Below, piece by piece: positions 7,197 to 16,705 of a stretch of DNA of 64,000 bases. Within the stretch, counting starts at the first letter, position 1. Each line of letters starts with the position of its first letter. A model generated the notes under the pieces. That model was not told where the DNA came from. It did not search any database and worked only from the letters and a program-made list of their open reading frames with translations. The DNA lies in assembly GCA_021779835.1 (NCBI GenBank), contig JAJXZX010000009.1, forward strand, positions 1-64,000, in the 5' to 3' direction. The position numbers and the translations under genes are program-made. Origin of the DNA: Pseudomonadota bacterium (lineage in GTDB: Bacteria; Pseudomonadota; Alphaproteobacteria; Rhodobacterales; Rhodobacteraceae).

Positions 7197-9155
7197 ATGA
7201 CCAACGCCAAAGACGCCCCCTGGCTGTTCCGCACCTATGCCGGCCATTCCACCGCCGCAGCCTCGAACGCGCTTTACCGCAATAACCTCGCCAAGGGGCA
7301 GACCGGCCTGTCGGTCGCCTTCGATCTGCCGACCCAAACCGGCTATGACAGCGATCATATTCTGGCGCGGGGCGAGGTCGGCAAAGTCGGCGTGCCGGTT
7401 AACCATTTGGGCGACATGCGCGCCCTGTTTGACGGCATCCCGGTCGAGCAGATGAACACCTCGATGACGATCAACGCCACCGCACCCTGGCTGCTTGCGC
7501 TCTATATCGCGGTGGCAGAGGAACAGGGCGCCGAGGTTGCCGCTCTCCAAGGCACCGTGCAAAACGATATCATTAAAGAGTATCTGAGCCGCGGCACCTA
7601 CATCTGCCCGCCCGCGCCCAGCCTGCGCATGATTACCGATGTCGCGGCCTACACGCAGACGCATCTGCCCAAGTGGAACCCTATGAACGTTTGTTCATAT
7701 CACCTGCAAGAGGCCGGTGCGACGCCGGAACAGGAACTCGCGTTCGCGCTCGCCACCGCAACCGCCGTGCTGGACGACCTGAAGGGCAAGGTGCCCGCCG
7801 CCGATTTCCCCAACATGGTTGGCCGCATCTCCTTCTTCGTCAACGCAGGCATCCGCTTCGTCACCGAACTGTGCAAAATGCGCGCCTTTACAGACCTTTG
7901 GGATGAGCTGTGCTTGAACCGCTATGGCGTGACCGACGCGAAATACCGTCGCTTCCGCTATGGCGTGCAGGTCAACTCGTTGGGCCTGACCGAACAGCAG
8001 CCGGAAAATAACGTCTACCGCATCCTGATCGAGATGCTGGCCGTGACGCTGTCCAAAAACGCCCGCGCGCGCGCCGTGCAACTGCCCGCCTGGAACGAGG
8101 CGCTGGGTCTGCCGCGCCCGTGGGATCAGCAATGGTCGTTGCGAATGCAGCAAATCCTCGCCTATGAATCCGATCTGCTTGAATATGACGATTTGTTCGA
8201 CGGCAACCCGGCGATCACCCGCAAGGTGGAAGGTCTCAAGGACGGCGCCCGCGCCGAACTGGCGCAGATCGACGCGATGGGGGGCGCGGTTGCCGCAATC
8301 GACTACATGAAATCCCGGTTGGTTGAGGCGAACGCCGACCGCATCGCGCGCATTGAGTCGGGCGAAACCACCGTGGTCGGCGTTAACCGTTGGACCGAGG
8401 CCGCGCCCTCTCCTCTCACCGCAGGCGACGGCGCGATCATGCAGGCGGATCCGGCAGCAGAGGCCGACCAGATCGCCCGCCTTACCGCATGGCGCGCCAG
8501 CCGTGACGCGGGCGCAGTCGCAACCGCCCTCGCCGCCGTGCGCGACGCGGCCCGCAGCGGCGCCAACATCATGCCGCCCTCGATCGCTGCCGCCAAGGCA
8601 GGTGCCACCACCGGCGAATGGGGCGCCGCCATACGCGCCGCGTTCGGCGAATACCGCGCCCCCACCGGCGTCGCCCGCGCGCCGTCGAACCGCACCGAGG
8701 GGCTGGAGCCGATCCGCGAAGCAGTTGACGCGGTCTCCTCCAAACTCGGCCGCCGCCTGAAATTCCTCGTCGGCAAACCCGGCCTTGACGGCCACTCCAA
8801 CGGTGCCGAACAGGTCGCCGCCCGCGCGCGCGATTGCGGCATGGACATCACCTATGACGGCATCCGCCTGACCCCCGCCGAAATCATCGCCGCCGCCGCC
8901 GACCAACAGGCGCATGTCATCGGCCTGTCGATCCTGTCGGGCAGCCACATCGCGCTGATCGCCGAGGTGCTAAGCGGCCTGCGCGCGGCGGGCCTGGACA
9001 CCCCCGTCGTGGTCGGCGGCATCATCCCCGAAGACGACGCCACCCGCCTGCGCGCGATGGGCGTCGCCGCCGTCTACACCCCCAAGGATTTTGAGCTGAA
9101 CCGCATCATGCTGGACATCGTGGCGCTGGTAGACCGCCAAACCTGCGCGGCGTGA
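7197..9155 (+). CDS. ecm: Ethylmalonyl-CoA mutase (B12-dependent)
   Basis: Adenosylcobalamin-dependent rearrangement of (2R)-ethylmalonyl-CoA to methylsuccinyl-CoA in the ethylmalonyl-CoA pathway. The 652-residue chain has an N-terminal substrate-binding TIM barrel (FDLPTQTGYDSDH, MNTSMTINATAPW, QGTVQNDIIKEYLSRG) and a C-terminal cobalamin domain with D531-x-H533-x-x-G536, where H533 is the lower axial ligand, followed by SILSGSH and GGIIP. Single-chain length and a C-terminal rather than separate B12 domain match the MeaA/Ecm group. The pairing with ccrA is the main argument for ethylmalonyl- rather than methylmalonyl-CoA specificity. No cobalamin riboswitch is visible upstream. Confidence 0.93.
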   Translation: MTNAKDAPWLFRTYAGHSTAAASNALYRNNLAKGQTGLSVAFDLPTQTGYDSDHILARGEVGKVGVPVNHLGDMRALFDGIPVEQMNTSMTINATAPWLLALYIAVAEEQGAEVAALQGTVQNDIIKEYLSRGTYICPPAPSLRMITDVAAYTQTHLPKWNPMNVCSYHLQEAGATPEQELAFALATATAVLDDLKGKVPAADFPNMVGRISFFVNAGIRFVTELCKMRAFTDLWDELCLNRYGVTDAKYRRFRYGVQVNSLGLTEQQPENNVYRILIEMLAVTLSKNARARAVQLPAWNEALGLPRPWDQQWSLRMQQILAYESDLLEYDDLFDGNPAITRKVEGLKDGARAELAQIDAMGGAVAAIDYMKSRLVEANADRIARIESGETTVVGVNRWTEAAPSPLTAGDGAIMQADPAAEADQIARLTAWRASRDAGAVATALAAVRDAARSGANIMPPSIAAAKAGATTGEWGAAIRAAFGEYRAPTGVARAPSNRTEGLEPIREAVDAVSSKLGRRLKFLVGKPGLDGHSNGAEQVAARARDCGMDITYDGIRLTPAEIIAAAADQQAHVIGLSILSGSHIALIAEVLSGLRAAGLDTPVVVGGIIPEDDATRLRAMGVAAVYTPKDFELNRIMLDIVALVDRQTCAA

Positions 9156-9262
9156 GGGGTTTTCGTCAGCCTCCCACGCCGATATTGCGCCAGATCAAAG
9201 GCAAACGCCCCGGCTCGTGAAAGGTTGACAGCGTCAATTACCTCGCGAGCCGGAGACCTCCC

Positions 9263-9619
9263 ATGTTTGAACACCTGAAAGAAAAGCTCGCCCAAGGGCG
9301 TGAAGTCCGCGAAATCGAAGCGATGGACGCCCGCGAGCTTGACGAGATCGGCCTAAGCCGTGATGACCTGATCAGCGTCGCCCAAACCCCGAATGCGGTG
9401 CGCGAACGCATGGAGGCGATGGCCGCGGTGCATGGCGTCAGCGCCAGCATACTAAACGAGAACCGCGTCGATTACGTCGAGCTTCTCGCCAAATGTCGTC
9501 ACTGCGGCCAAACGGCCCATTGCGCCGATTTCCTTGGCGATGCGCGTGCCGCGGGTGATGGCGCCGACTTCTGCCCCAACCACAGCGACTATGTCGCACT
9601 GGCGGCGGCGACGCACTAA
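9263..9619 (+). CDS. DUF6455 family protein
   Basis: A 118-residue soluble protein. The N-terminal half is helical and acidic, with a segment (AMDARELDEIGLSRDDL) resembling the short DUF1127-like helical motif. The C-terminal half carries four cysteines in a C-x2-C-x5-C...C-P-N pattern (CRHCGQTAHC and FCPN), suggesting a metal or redox site. The family is common in Rhodobacterales and has no established role. The start is supported by GGAGA a few bases upstream, and a hairpin terminator follows the stop. A short palindrome TTGACAGCGTCAA lies at 9225-9237, just upstream. Confidence 0.7.
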   Translation: MFEHLKEKLAQGREVREIEAMDARELDEIGLSRDDLISVAQTPNAVRERMEAMAAVHGVSASILNENRVDYVELLAKCRHCGQTAHCADFLGDARAAGDGADFCPNHSDYVALAAATH

Positions 9620-9664
9620 GGTGGCTCCCCACCTTGGCCGGGGTGCTCCCTCGCCTCGGCCGCT

Positions 9665-9702
9665 GGCCCGGCTGCCGCACATCGCGGCGACCGGGCCTTT
9701 TT
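9665..9702 (+). terminator. Rho-independent terminator after the DUF6455 gene
   Basis: GGCCCGG at 9665-9671 pairs with CCGGGCC at 9691-9697, with further pairing inside, and is followed directly by TTTTT. It separates the DUF6455 gene from deoD. Three CATATG palindromes follow at 9703, 9715 and 9726. Confidence 0.75.
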
Positions 9703-9807
9703 CATATGCGCCGCCATATGAAATACATATGATTACTGCATGAAATACAGCTATGGTTTTTCGTTCTGCCACAACCCGTTAGCCCAGAATCGCGAACAGG
9801 AGCCTCC

Positions 9808-10512
9808 ATGACCGTCCACATCGGCGCCAAACCCGGCGAGATCGCCGAAACCGTCCTCTTGCCCGGCGACCCCTACCGCGCCAAATGGGCCGCCGAAACC
9901 TTTCTGAAAGACGCCCGTCTGGTCAATCAGGTGCGCGGCATGTTGGGCTTTACCGGCACCTGGAAAGGCCACCCGGTCACCATCCAAGGCTCTGGCATGG
10001 GGATGCCCTCGCTTTCCATCTATGTGAACGAGTTGATCCGCGACTATGGCGCCAAAACCCTGATCCGCATCGGCTCTGCCGGGGGCATGCAGCCAAAGGT
10101 CAAGCTGCGCGACGTGGTGCTGGCAATGACCGCTACCACCCTGTCCACCCCCTCGCGCGGCATCTTCCGCGAGCTGAACTTTGCCCCCTGCGCCGACTTC
10201 GGTCTGCTGGTCGCGGCGGAAAAGGCGGCGCGGGCGAAGGGTGTGCCAACCCATGCGGGCGGCATCTATTCCTCGGATGTATTCTACGACGAACGTCCTG
10301 ATCTTACTGAACAAATGCAGCGTCACGGTGTGCTGTGTGTCGAGATGGAAACCGCAGAGCTTTACATCCTCGCCGCCCGCCACAAGGTCCGCGCGCTATC
10401 GGTTCTGACCATTTCCGACCACCTGCTGACGCAAGAGGGGCTGCCCTCTGACCAGCGCGAGCGCAGCTTTGGCGACATGGTGGAAATCGCGCTGGAGGCG
10501 GCGTTTTCCTAA
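9808..10512 (+). CDS. deoD: Purine nucleoside phosphorylase, hexameric DeoD type
   Basis: Phosphorolysis of purine (deoxy)nucleosides including adenosine, a specificity the trimeric class usually lacks. The 234-residue chain has [10 protein letters not shown] at the N-terminus, the GSGMGMPS phosphate-site loop, IRIGSAGG, the VEMETAELY motif near residue 180 that contacts ribose, and SDHLLT near residue 205 with the catalytic aspartate. Length and motif order are standard for DeoD. AGGAG lies 5 bases before the ATG. It follows a strong terminator, so it has its own promoter, in a stretch with three CATATG palindromes. Confidence 0.95.
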   Translation: MTVHIGAKPGEIAETVLLPGDPYRAKWAAETFLKDARLVNQVRGMLGFTGTWKGHPVTIQGSGMGMPSLSIYVNELIRDYGAKTLIRIGSAGGMQPKVKLRDVVLAMTATTLSTPSRGIFRELNFAPCADFGLLVAAEKAARAKGVPTHAGGIYSSDVFYDERPDLTEQMQRHGVLCVEMETAELYILAARHKVRALSVLTISDHLLTQEGLPSDQRERSFGDMVEIALEAAFS

Positions 10513-10579
10513 GCGCGCGCCTTGACGCTGCCCCGGGTTTCGCGTTCGGTGCCCGGGACAAGCGACAAGGAGACGCGCG

Positions 10580-11563
10580 ATGAAAAAACGCCAACTTGGG
10601 GCCAGCGGGCCGAAAGTATCGGCCATCGGTCTGGGCTGCATGAGCTTCGCCGGGTTCTTCGGCGCGGCCGACGACGCCACCTCGCTGCGTTGCCTCGACG
10701 CCGCGCTGGACCAGGGCATCGACTTTTTCGACACCTCCAACATCTACGGCATGGGCCGCTCGGAAACCATCATCGGCACCTGGCTCGCCAGCCGCAAACC
10801 CAATGTGGTGCTGGCAACCAAGGCCGGTATCGTCACCGCCCCCACCCGCCGTTTCGACAATTCCGAGGCCTATCTGCGTAGCGAATTAGAGGCCTCGCTG
10901 AAGCGCCTGAACCGCGAGCATGTAGAGCTGTTCTATATCCATCGCCGCGAACAAGAGCGCCCGATTGAAGAGGTGGTCGAAACCCTCAAGCGCTTGATAG
11001 ATGAAGGGAAAATTGGCGGCTACGGGTTGTCAGAGGTCTCGCCCGCCACGCTGCGGCGCGCCCATGCCGTGCATCCCTGCCACGCGGTGCAGAACGAATA
11101 TTCGCTGTGGTCGCGCCAGCCAGAGCTGGGAATGCTGCAAACCTGCGCCGAACTCGGCACCGCCTTCGTCCCCTTCTCGCCCCTCGGTCGCGGTGTGTTT
11201 GGCGAGGTCTATCCCGACCCGGCAACCATGGCCGATACCGATTTTCGCAAACGCATCCCGCGCTTCACCGAGCCGAACTACACCCACAACCGCGCCCGCA
11301 TCGACGGCTTCAAGGCATTCGCCCACGCGCGTGGCTGGACGGTGGCTGGCGCCGCGATGGCCTGGGTGCTGGACCAAGGCCCGCACCTGATCCCGATCCC
11401 CGGCACCCGCACGCCCGAGCATCTGGCCGAGTGGGTCGGCGCCTCGGAAATCGAGCTGACCAACAACGACCGCGTCGAAATCGCGCGCCTGCTGCCCGCA
11501 GGCTTCGCCCACGGCGACCGTTACAACGACCAGCAAATCATCGGCGTCGAACGCTACTGCTAA
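10580..11563 (+). CDS. Aldo/keto reductase
   Basis: NADPH-dependent carbonyl reductase of 327 residues in the AKR superfamily. The catalytic tetrad is readable: Asp in FFDTSNIYG, the Tyr of that same motif, Lys in LATKAGI and His in LFYIHR. The C-terminal IPIPGTRTPEHLAE segment binds the cofactor phosphate. It resembles the AKR group annotated as general aldehyde reductases; the physiological substrate is unknown. AAGGAG precedes the ATG. It ends at a conserved intergenic hairpin element shared with the convergent DUF1989 gene. Confidence 0.88.
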   Translation: MKKRQLGASGPKVSAIGLGCMSFAGFFGAADDATSLRCLDAALDQGIDFFDTSNIYGMGRSETIIGTWLASRKPNVVLATKAGIVTAPTRRFDNSEAYLRSELEASLKRLNREHVELFYIHRREQERPIEEVVETLKRLIDEGKIGGYGLSEVSPATLRRAHAVHPCHAVQNEYSLWSRQPELGMLQTCAELGTAFVPFSPLGRGVFGEVYPDPATMADTDFRKRIPRFTEPNYTHNRARIDGFKAFAHARGWTVAGAAMAWVLDQGPHLIPIPGTRTPEHLAEWVGASEIELTNNDRVEIARLLPAGFAHGDRYNDQQIIGVERYC

Positions 11564-11589
11564 ACCACTGGCGCGCCTGGTATTTCTTT

Positions 11590-11660
11590 TTGGCAAAAAT
11601 ACTCCCCGCGGAGCGTTCCGCAGCCGCCGAAGGAGCCTCCGGCGGGGATATTTTGCGCAA
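11590..11660. repeat. Dispersed intergenic element, copy A (hairpin form)
   Basis: Left arm TTGGCAAAAATACTCCCCGC at 11590-11609 is nearly complementary to the right arm at 11642-11660 (GCGGGGATATTTTGCGCAA). Internal pairs include GCGGAGC/GTTCCGC. The element lies between convergent genes and could terminate both. The left-arm core recurs at 24651, 43879 and 61611, and in degenerate form at 48233. Confidence 0.7.
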
Positions 11661-11662
11661 AG

Positions 11663-12526
11663 TCACAGCCCGTGACTGCGGTCGTAGCCGTTCTTTCGCG
11701 GGCTATGCCAACCCGCCAACGCGCCAGCGCGGGGGCGGAACACCTCGACCAGCAGGGGGTGGCAGGCGGCGGCGTCGCTGGAATGTTCCGACGAACAATC
11801 GCCGCCCGGACAGGCCGACAACCCGCCCAGCAGATCAATCTCGGCAAAGAACTCAAGGTAATCGCCGGGGCGCACCGGGCTGGCCTTCATGAAATACTGC
11901 CCGGTGTCGCGGGTAAAGCCGGTGCACATGAAGACGTTGAGCACGTCATGCACATGCGCCTCGGCCACGAACAGCGGCAGGCCCGTCGCCTCGGCCAGCG
12001 CACGGGTCAGGTTGGAATGACAGCAGTGGTGATACTGCCCGCCCGCCAGCAGGTTATGCGTATAGGGATCGCAGCGCGTGCCGATCACGTCATGCACCGA
12101 GCCGCCGAACCCATCAAACCCATACCAATCGAGCGTATCGTGAGTGATCGTCGCCATCGGGCGTAGCGCGGGAAAACTCGACCACATCCGATCGCCGGTG
12201 GACAGATGCGTGCCATGCAGCGCGCGCGTCTTTCCGGAATAGAACCGTTCCGAAAGATCGTTTGCGTTCCATAGGTTAAGGTCGCCCACCTGCGGTCCCT
12301 CCACGGAAGCGATGCGAAAGAAATGCCCGGCCGGAACGCTGAAACAGCGCGCCTCACGCGCCGGGATCACGGTCTCGGCGGTCTTTTCCACCCCTTCGCG
12401 GGCGGCGGCATAGAGGCCCATATCGGGGCGCGGCAGCCCGCTGACCGGGTAGCAAATCACCGGCACCACCGCCTTGCGCGCAGCGGCGTCGGGGGGAGGC
12501 GCAGTTTCGGGACGGGTCAGTTTCAA
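11663..12526 (-). CDS. DUF1989 (urea carboxylase-associated type) protein
   Basis: A 287-residue DUF1989 protein. The conserved core runs from ETVIPAREARCFSVPAGHFFRI through GDLNLWNANDLSERF, ATITHDTLDWYGFDG, GTRCDPYTHNLL and YHHCCHSNLTRAL, and contains the family's Cys and His residues that look like a metal site. Family members often sit beside urea carboxylase or amidolyase genes; their activity is not established. The start is taken as TTG at 12526 because GGAGG lies exactly 5 bases upstream (12532-12536), whereas the upstream in-frame extension has no signal and an unconserved sequence. It converges with the aldo/keto reductase gene. Nitrogen-related context (purine catabolism nearby) is suggestive only. 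Confidence 0.8.
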   Translation of the reverse strand: MKLTRPETAPPPDAAARKAVVPVICYPVSGLPRPDMGLYAAAREGVEKTAETVIPAREARCFSVPAGHFFRIASVEGPQVGDLNLWNANDLSERFYSGKTRALHGTHLSTGDRMWSSFPALRPMATITHDTLDWYGFDGFGGSVHDVIGTRCDPYTHNLLAGGQYHHCCHSNLTRALAEATGLPLFVAEAHVHDVLNVFMCTGFTRDTGQYFMKASPVRPGDYLEFFAEIDLLGGLSACPGGDCSSEHSSDAAACHPLLVEVFRPRAGALAGWHSPRKNGYDRSHGL

Positions 12527-12578
12527 AATAACCTCCGGCGTTGCAACGCGCAGAGGATGGAGGCGCGCAGGCCCGCCG

Positions 12579-12788
12579 TCAATCGCGGGCGCGCAGGCAG
12601 GCGCGTGGGTCTTTGCCGGGCGCGGTATCGCATTCTGCGCCGCAAGCCGCACAACGGAAGTGGCGCGTGGTGGCCCCACCCGTGGCCCGCTCTTCCCGCC
12701 AGCGGCAATCGCGCGTCAGGGTGGACCCGCGGCGGCTAAGCCACATGCCGATCAAGACGGCGACGATGACGATGGGAAAAAGGGCCAT
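12579..12788 (-). CDS. Small membrane-anchored zinc-ribbon-like protein
   Basis: A 69-residue protein with an N-terminal hydrophobic helix (residues 2-16), a basic stop-transfer segment (LSRRGSTLTRDCRWRE), and a C-terminal FRCAACGAECD motif followed by a further Cys, which could bind zinc. I recognise it as a short protein found in Rhodobacterales, function unknown. It precedes the DUF1989 gene on the same strand by about 50 bases. The ribosome binding site is weak (GGGGGA about 10 bases upstream), so the start is less certain. Confidence 0.6.
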   Translation of the reverse strand: MALFPIVIVAVLIGMWLSRRGSTLTRDCRWREERATGGATTRHFRCAACGAECDTAPGKDPRACLRARD

Positions 12789-12841
12789 GGTAGAGATGTC
12801 CCCCAGCGCGCGCCGCTTTGCAAGTCACGCCTTAAGAGCCA

Positions 12842-12871
12842 TGAAAAAGCCCCGTGCGCGAACACGGGGCC
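12842..12871 (-). terminator. Rho-independent terminator of the sdh operon
   Basis: Read on the minus strand, GGCCCCGTG pairs with CACGGGGC around a 6-base loop and is followed by TTTTTC. It lies 20 bases beyond the sdhB stop, closing the operon. Confidence 0.85.
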
Positions 12872-12890
12872 TATTCTCGATACCGCGCGA

Positions 12891-13667
12891 TCAAGCGATG
12901 CGTTCGACCATCATATGCTTGATCTCGGAAATCGCCTTGGCCGGGTTCAGCCCCTTCGGGCAGGTCTTGGCGCAGTTCATGATCGTGTGGCAGCGATAGA
13001 GCTTGAACGGGTCTTCCAGATCGTCCAACCGCTCGCCAGTCGCCTCGTCGCGGCTGTCGATGATCCAGCGGTAGGCGTGCAGCAACGCCGCCGGCCCAAG
13101 GTATTTATCGCCGTTCCACCAATAGCTTGGGCACGAGGTCGAGCAGCAGGCGCACATCACGCATTCATACAGCCCATCCAGCTTTTTGCGGTCGTCGATC
13201 GACTGGCGCCATTCCTTTTGCGGCGTGTTGGTCTTGGTCTCCAGCCAGGGCATCACGCTTTCATGTTGCGCGTAGAAATGCGTGAGGTCGGGGATCAGGT
13301 CGCGCACGACCGGCATATGCGGCAGCGGGTAAATCTTGACGTCGCCCTTCACCTCGTCCAGCCCGTAGATACAGGCCAAGGTGTTGATGCCACCGATGTT
13401 CATCGCGCAAGACCCACAGATCCCCTCGCGGCAGGACCGGCGGAAGGACAGCGTCGGGTCAACCTCGTTCTTGATCTTGATCAGCGCGTCCAGCACCATC
13501 GGGCCGCACTTGTCCATATCAAGGAAATAGGTGTCAACGCGCGGGTTTTCGCCATCGTCCGGCGTCCAGCGGTAAATCTGGAACTTGCGGATATTCTTGC
13601 CCTCTGGCTTCGGCCAGGTCTTGCCCGTGCGAATTTTAGAGTTCTTGGGCAGCGTGAATTGGACCAT
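12891..13667 (-). CDS. sdhB: Succinate dehydrogenase iron-sulfur subunit
   Basis: Electron-transfer subunit of respiratory complex II carrying the 2Fe-2S, 4Fe-4S and 3Fe-4S clusters between the flavin of SdhA and the quinone site. The 258-residue chain has the plant-type ferredoxin cysteines in [16 protein letters not shown], then [16 protein letters not shown] and [17 protein letters not shown] in the C-terminal ferredoxin domain. It is the last gene of sdhC-D-A-(lipoprotein)-B and is followed by a hairpin terminator. Three bases separate it from the small lipoprotein gene. Confidence 0.97.
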   Translation of the reverse strand: MVQFTLPKNSKIRTGKTWPKPEGKNIRKFQIYRWTPDDGENPRVDTYFLDMDKCGPMVLDALIKIKNEVDPTLSFRRSCREGICGSCAMNIGGINTLACIYGLDEVKGDVKIYPLPHMPVVRDLIPDLTHFYAQHESVMPWLETKTNTPQKEWRQSIDDRKKLDGLYECVMCACCSTSCPSYWWNGDKYLGPAALLHAYRWIIDSRDEATGERLDDLEDPFKLYRCHTIMNCAKTCPKGLNPAKAISEIKHMMVERIA

Positions 13668-13670
13668 CTG

Positions 13671-13970
13671 TTATCCCTTCCAGTCGGGTCGGTCGTAAAG
13701 TGGCCGGCGCGGAGGCTGGCCCGATTGTTGATAAACGCATTCCTCGTAAACCTTGGAGGGGTCGCGCCCCAGCAGGTAGTCCGAGGAAATCTCGACATTG
13801 CCGCCCAGCTCGCTGCCGTGCGTGCCAACACCCATCGCGATCATGCCGCGCGGATGCTGCGCCAGACGCGCCTGCTGAAAGCAGCTTTGTTCGGCCTGCT
13901 CAACCGACACCGGCCCGCAGGCGGCCACAACGGCCGCCAGCCCAAGCGCATATGTCGGTGTCACCCGCAT
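13671..13970 (-). CDS. Small lipoprotein encoded between sdhA and sdhB
   Basis: A 99-residue protein with a lipoprotein signal peptide (AVVAACG, lipid-modified Cys at residue 18) and a mature part containing two further Cys (SCFQQARLA and YEECVYQQ) that could form a disulfide. Its start overlaps the sdhA stop by one base and its stop is 3 bases from sdhB, so it is translated within the sdh operon. A lipoprotein gene at this position is something I associate with Rhodobacterales sdh operons, and its role is unknown. Inference: a periplasmic or membrane-facing factor made in proportion to complex II. Confidence 0.75.
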   Translation of the reverse strand: MRVTPTYALGLAAVVAACGPVSVEQAEQSCFQQARLAQHPRGMIAMGVGTHGSELGGNVEISSDYLLGRDPSKVYEECVYQQSGQPPRRPLYDRPDWKG

Positions 13971-15772
13971 CAGTAAACCCGCTTTTTCGGCGCGATGCGT
14001 TTGAGGTCGATGCCGCCTTCGTCCTGCGTCGTCAGCGGGTCAAGATGCACGGCGCGATAGTCCAGCGTGACCTTGTTGCCATCGACCCAAGCCAAGCTGT
14101 GTTTGCGCCAGTTCACGTCGTCGCGGTCCGGATAATCCTCGTGCGCATGGGCGCCGCGCGATTCCTTGCGCGCTTCGGCACCGACAATGGTGGCCAGCGC
14201 GTTCGGCATCAGGTTGGTAAGCTCCAGCGTTTCCATCAGATCAGAGTTCCACACCATCGAGCGGTCGGTGACCTTGATGTCGACCATCTTGGCCGCGACG
14301 GCTTCCATCTTTTTCACGCCTTCTGCCAGCGTCTTGTCGGTGCGGAACACCGCCGCGTCGGACTGCATCGTCTTTTGCATTTCCAGCCGCAGATCGGCGG
14401 TGGAAATACCACCCTTGGCGTGGCGCAGCGTGTCGAAACGGTCCAACGCCTTGTCGACGCTCGCCGTGTTGACGGGGGCGGCCGATTCCTCTGGGTTGAC
14501 GATCTTGCCCGCCTTGATCGCAGCAGCGCGGCCAAAAACCACGAGGTCGATCAGAGAGTTAGACCCAAGACGGTTCGCCCCATGCACCGAGGCACAGCCA
14601 GCCTCGCCCACCGCCATCAGGCCGGGGAACACGGCATCCGGGTTGTCCTTGGTCGGGTTCAGCACCTCGCCCCAATAGTTCGTTGGGATACCGCCCATGT
14701 TGTAATGCACCGTCGGCAGCACGGGGATCGGTTCCTTGGTCAGATCGACCCCGGCAAAGATGCGCGCCGATTCCGAGATCCCCGGCAGGCGCTCGTGCAG
14801 CGTTTCCGGCGGGATGTGTGACAGGTTCAGGTGAATATGGTCCTTGTCCGGCCCCACGCCGCGCCCTTCGCGGATCTCGATCGTCATGCAGCGGCTAACC
14901 ACGTCACGGCTCGCCAGATCCTTGTAGGTCGGCGCGTACCGCTCCATGAACCGCTCGCCGTTCGAGTTGGTCAGATAGCCGCCCTCGCCGCGCGCGCCTT
15001 CGGTGATCAGGCAGCCCGCGCCGTATATCCCTGTCGGGTGGAACTGCACAAATTCCATATCCTGCAACGGCAGCCCGGCGCGTGCCACCATGCCGCCTCC
15101 GTCTCCGGTGCAGGTATGCGCGGACGTTGCCGAGAAGAACGCACGGCCATAGCCGCCCGTCGCCAGCACCGTCATCTTGGCGTTGAAGACGTGGATCGTG
15201 CCATCATCAAGCTTCCACGCGACCACGCCCGTGCAGCGCCCGTCGGTCATGATCAGGTCGATGGCGAAATATTCGATGAAGAACTCTGCCTTTTGCTTCA
15301 GGCTTTGGCCGTAAAGCGTGTGCAGAATGGCGTGGCCGGTGCGGTCAGCGGCGGCGCAGGTGCGCTGCACGGGCGGGCCTTCGCCGAACTGGGTCGTGTG
15401 GCCACCAAACGGGCGCTGATAAATCTTGCCCTCTTCGGTGCGCGAGAACGGCACGCCGTAGTGTTCCAGCTCGTAAACCGCCTTGGGTGCCTCGCGTGCG
15501 AGGTATTCCATCGCGTCGGTGTCGCCCAGCCAGTCCGACCCCTTGACGGTATCGTACATGTGCCACTGCCAGTTGTCCGGCCCCATGTTGGACAGGCTGG
15601 CCGCGATGCCGCCCTGTGCTGCAACCGTATGGCTGCGCGTTGGGAAAACCTTGGTCACGCATGCGGTGCGCAGGCCCTGTTCGGCCATCCCCAGCGTCGC
15701 GCGAAGACCCGCGCCGCCCGCACCCACCACGACCACGTCGTAGTCATGCGTCTCATATTGATAAGCTGCCAT
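13970..15772 (-). CDS. sdhA: Succinate dehydrogenase flavoprotein subunit
   Basis: Catalytic subunit of complex II oxidising succinate to fumarate with covalently bound FAD. The 600-residue protein shows the dinucleotide loop [12 protein letters not shown], the FAD-attachment histidine in [11 protein letters not shown], the substrate-site segments [23 protein letters not shown], and [11 protein letters not shown]. The C-terminus ends in the usual KKRVY. Length is standard. It follows sdhD by 17 bases and overlaps the lipoprotein gene by one base, consistent with a single transcript from sdhC. Confidence 0.97.
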   Translation of the reverse strand: MAAYQYETHDYDVVVVGAGGAGLRATLGMAEQGLRTACVTKVFPTRSHTVAAQGGIAASLSNMGPDNWQWHMYDTVKGSDWLGDTDAMEYLAREAPKAVYELEHYGVPFSRTEEGKIYQRPFGGHTTQFGEGPPVQRTCAAADRTGHAILHTLYGQSLKQKAEFFIEYFAIDLIMTDGRCTGVVAWKLDDGTIHVFNAKMTVLATGGYGRAFFSATSAHTCTGDGGGMVARAGLPLQDMEFVQFHPTGIYGAGCLITEGARGEGGYLTNSNGERFMERYAPTYKDLASRDVVSRCMTIEIREGRGVGPDKDHIHLNLSHIPPETLHERLPGISESARIFAGVDLTKEPIPVLPTVHYNMGGIPTNYWGEVLNPTKDNPDAVFPGLMAVGEAGCASVHGANRLGSNSLIDLVVFGRAAAIKAGKIVNPEESAAPVNTASVDKALDRFDTLRHAKGGISTADLRLEMQKTMQSDAAVFRTDKTLAEGVKKMEAVAAKMVDIKVTDRSMVWNSDLMETLELTNLMPNALATIVGAEARKESRGAHAHEDYPDRDDVNWRKHSLAWVDGNKVTLDYRAVHLDPLTTQDEGGIDLKRIAPKKRVY

Positions 15773-15789
15773 CTTGGGATGCTCCGTTC

Positions 15790-16161
15790 TTACAGCGCGA
15801 GCCGGACAAGGGCGAAAAGCCCCGTCGCGATCGCGGCATAGCTAAGGCAGACGGCACCGATCACCAGCGCGTGCCGGGTGGTGCCTGCTGCATAATCCTC
15901 GATCATCATCTGCGCGCCGCTGGCGAAATGCTTCAGCGCGACTACGATGGTCAGCCCCGCGACGATCGCCGGGAAGGGGTGTGAATAATAGGCCTTCACC
16001 TCGGCGTAGGGATGCCCAAGGATATGGCCGAAGGTGCAGATGAACAGCGGCACCAGAAACACCAGCGCGACCGAACTGACGTGCATCGCCCAATGGCTTT
16101 GCGTTCCGGTATGCGCGGCGCCAAGGCCCACGGCGCGTTTGCGGTCGGTCAGGTATTGCAT
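15790..16161 (-). CDS. sdhD: Succinate dehydrogenase membrane anchor subunit
   Basis: Second integral membrane subunit of complex II, 123 residues with three hydrophobic helices. The motif [16 protein letters not shown] at the first helix and the heme/quinone-site helix [14 protein letters not shown] match alphaproteobacterial SdhD. It forms the heme b and ubiquinone site with SdhC. Ten bases separate it from sdhC upstream and 17 from sdhA downstream. Confidence 0.92.
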   Translation of the reverse strand: MQYLTDRKRAVGLGAAHTGTQSHWAMHVSSVALVFLVPLFICTFGHILGHPYAEVKAYYSHPFPAIVAGLTIVVALKHFASGAQMMIEDYAAGTTRHALVIGAVCLSYAAIATGLFALVRLAL

Positions 16162-16171
16162 CGCGGCCCCC

Positions 16172-16555
16172 TCAGATGACGATGAATGTGAGAAGGGTCA
16201 GCACCAGCGACCCGATGATAACGCCCCAGCCCAGCTTGGTTGCGGTCGGGATGTCAAAGCCACGCCCCGAGTCCCAGTAGAGGTGCCGCAGCCCGGCAAG
16301 GAAGTGATACCACACCGCCCAAAGCGACAGCACCATTACCAGCTTGCCAAACCAACTTGTGATCACGGCGTTGGCGACGTTGAAATACGCCTCTGACGTC
16401 GAGGCCGCCAGCAGCCACCAAACGATCAACACCGCCGTCACGATCAGCGCATTGCCGGTGATCCGGGTGAAAATCGACGTGACCGAGGTGATCTGCGGAC
16501 GATATATCTGCAAATGTGGAGAAAGCGGTCGGTTGCCCCGGTTCACGTCAGCCAT
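16172..16555 (-). CDS. sdhC: Succinate dehydrogenase cytochrome b556 subunit
   Basis: First membrane subunit of complex II, 127 residues. It opens with RPLSPHLQIYRPQITSVTSI, the SdhC signature, has three hydrophobic helices and carries the heme-binding HFLAGLRHLYWD motif. The ATG at 16555 was preferred over an in-frame extension to 16648 because AGAGGAA lies upstream and the family begins here. It is the first gene of the sdh operon. The 199 bases upstream, up to the end of mch, hold a paired palindrome at 16706-16736 and a GTCAC/GTGAC inverted repeat near 16645. Confidence 0.93.
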   Translation of the reverse strand: MADVNRGNRPLSPHLQIYRPQITSVTSIFTRITGNALIVTAVLIVWWLLAASTSEAYFNVANAVITSWFGKLVMVLSLWAVWYHFLAGLRHLYWDSGRGFDIPTATKLGWGVIIGSLVLTLLTFIVI

Positions 16556-16705
16556 GTTCGGTTTCCTCTGCGGTGCTTGGGCTTCGCTCGGTAGAGTAGC
16601 CCAACTGTCTTTGCGGAAAATGAATAACGCTTTTTTCGCCCAAGTCACGCGTTGTGACGGGACTCAGGCGCCGAAACAGGCTGCAAGCGCAGAAAAAATG
16701 AGAGA

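Noticed and set aside
9225-9237. TTGAC-AGC-GTCAA as an FNR/Dnr-type site
   Set aside because: The spacer is 3 bases, whereas FNR-type sites need 4; recorded only as a short palindrome.
12474-13976. 500-codon plus-strand frame opposite sdhB and the small lipoprotein
   Set aside because: Covers several real minus-strand genes and intergenic DNA; composition is that of a shadow frame.
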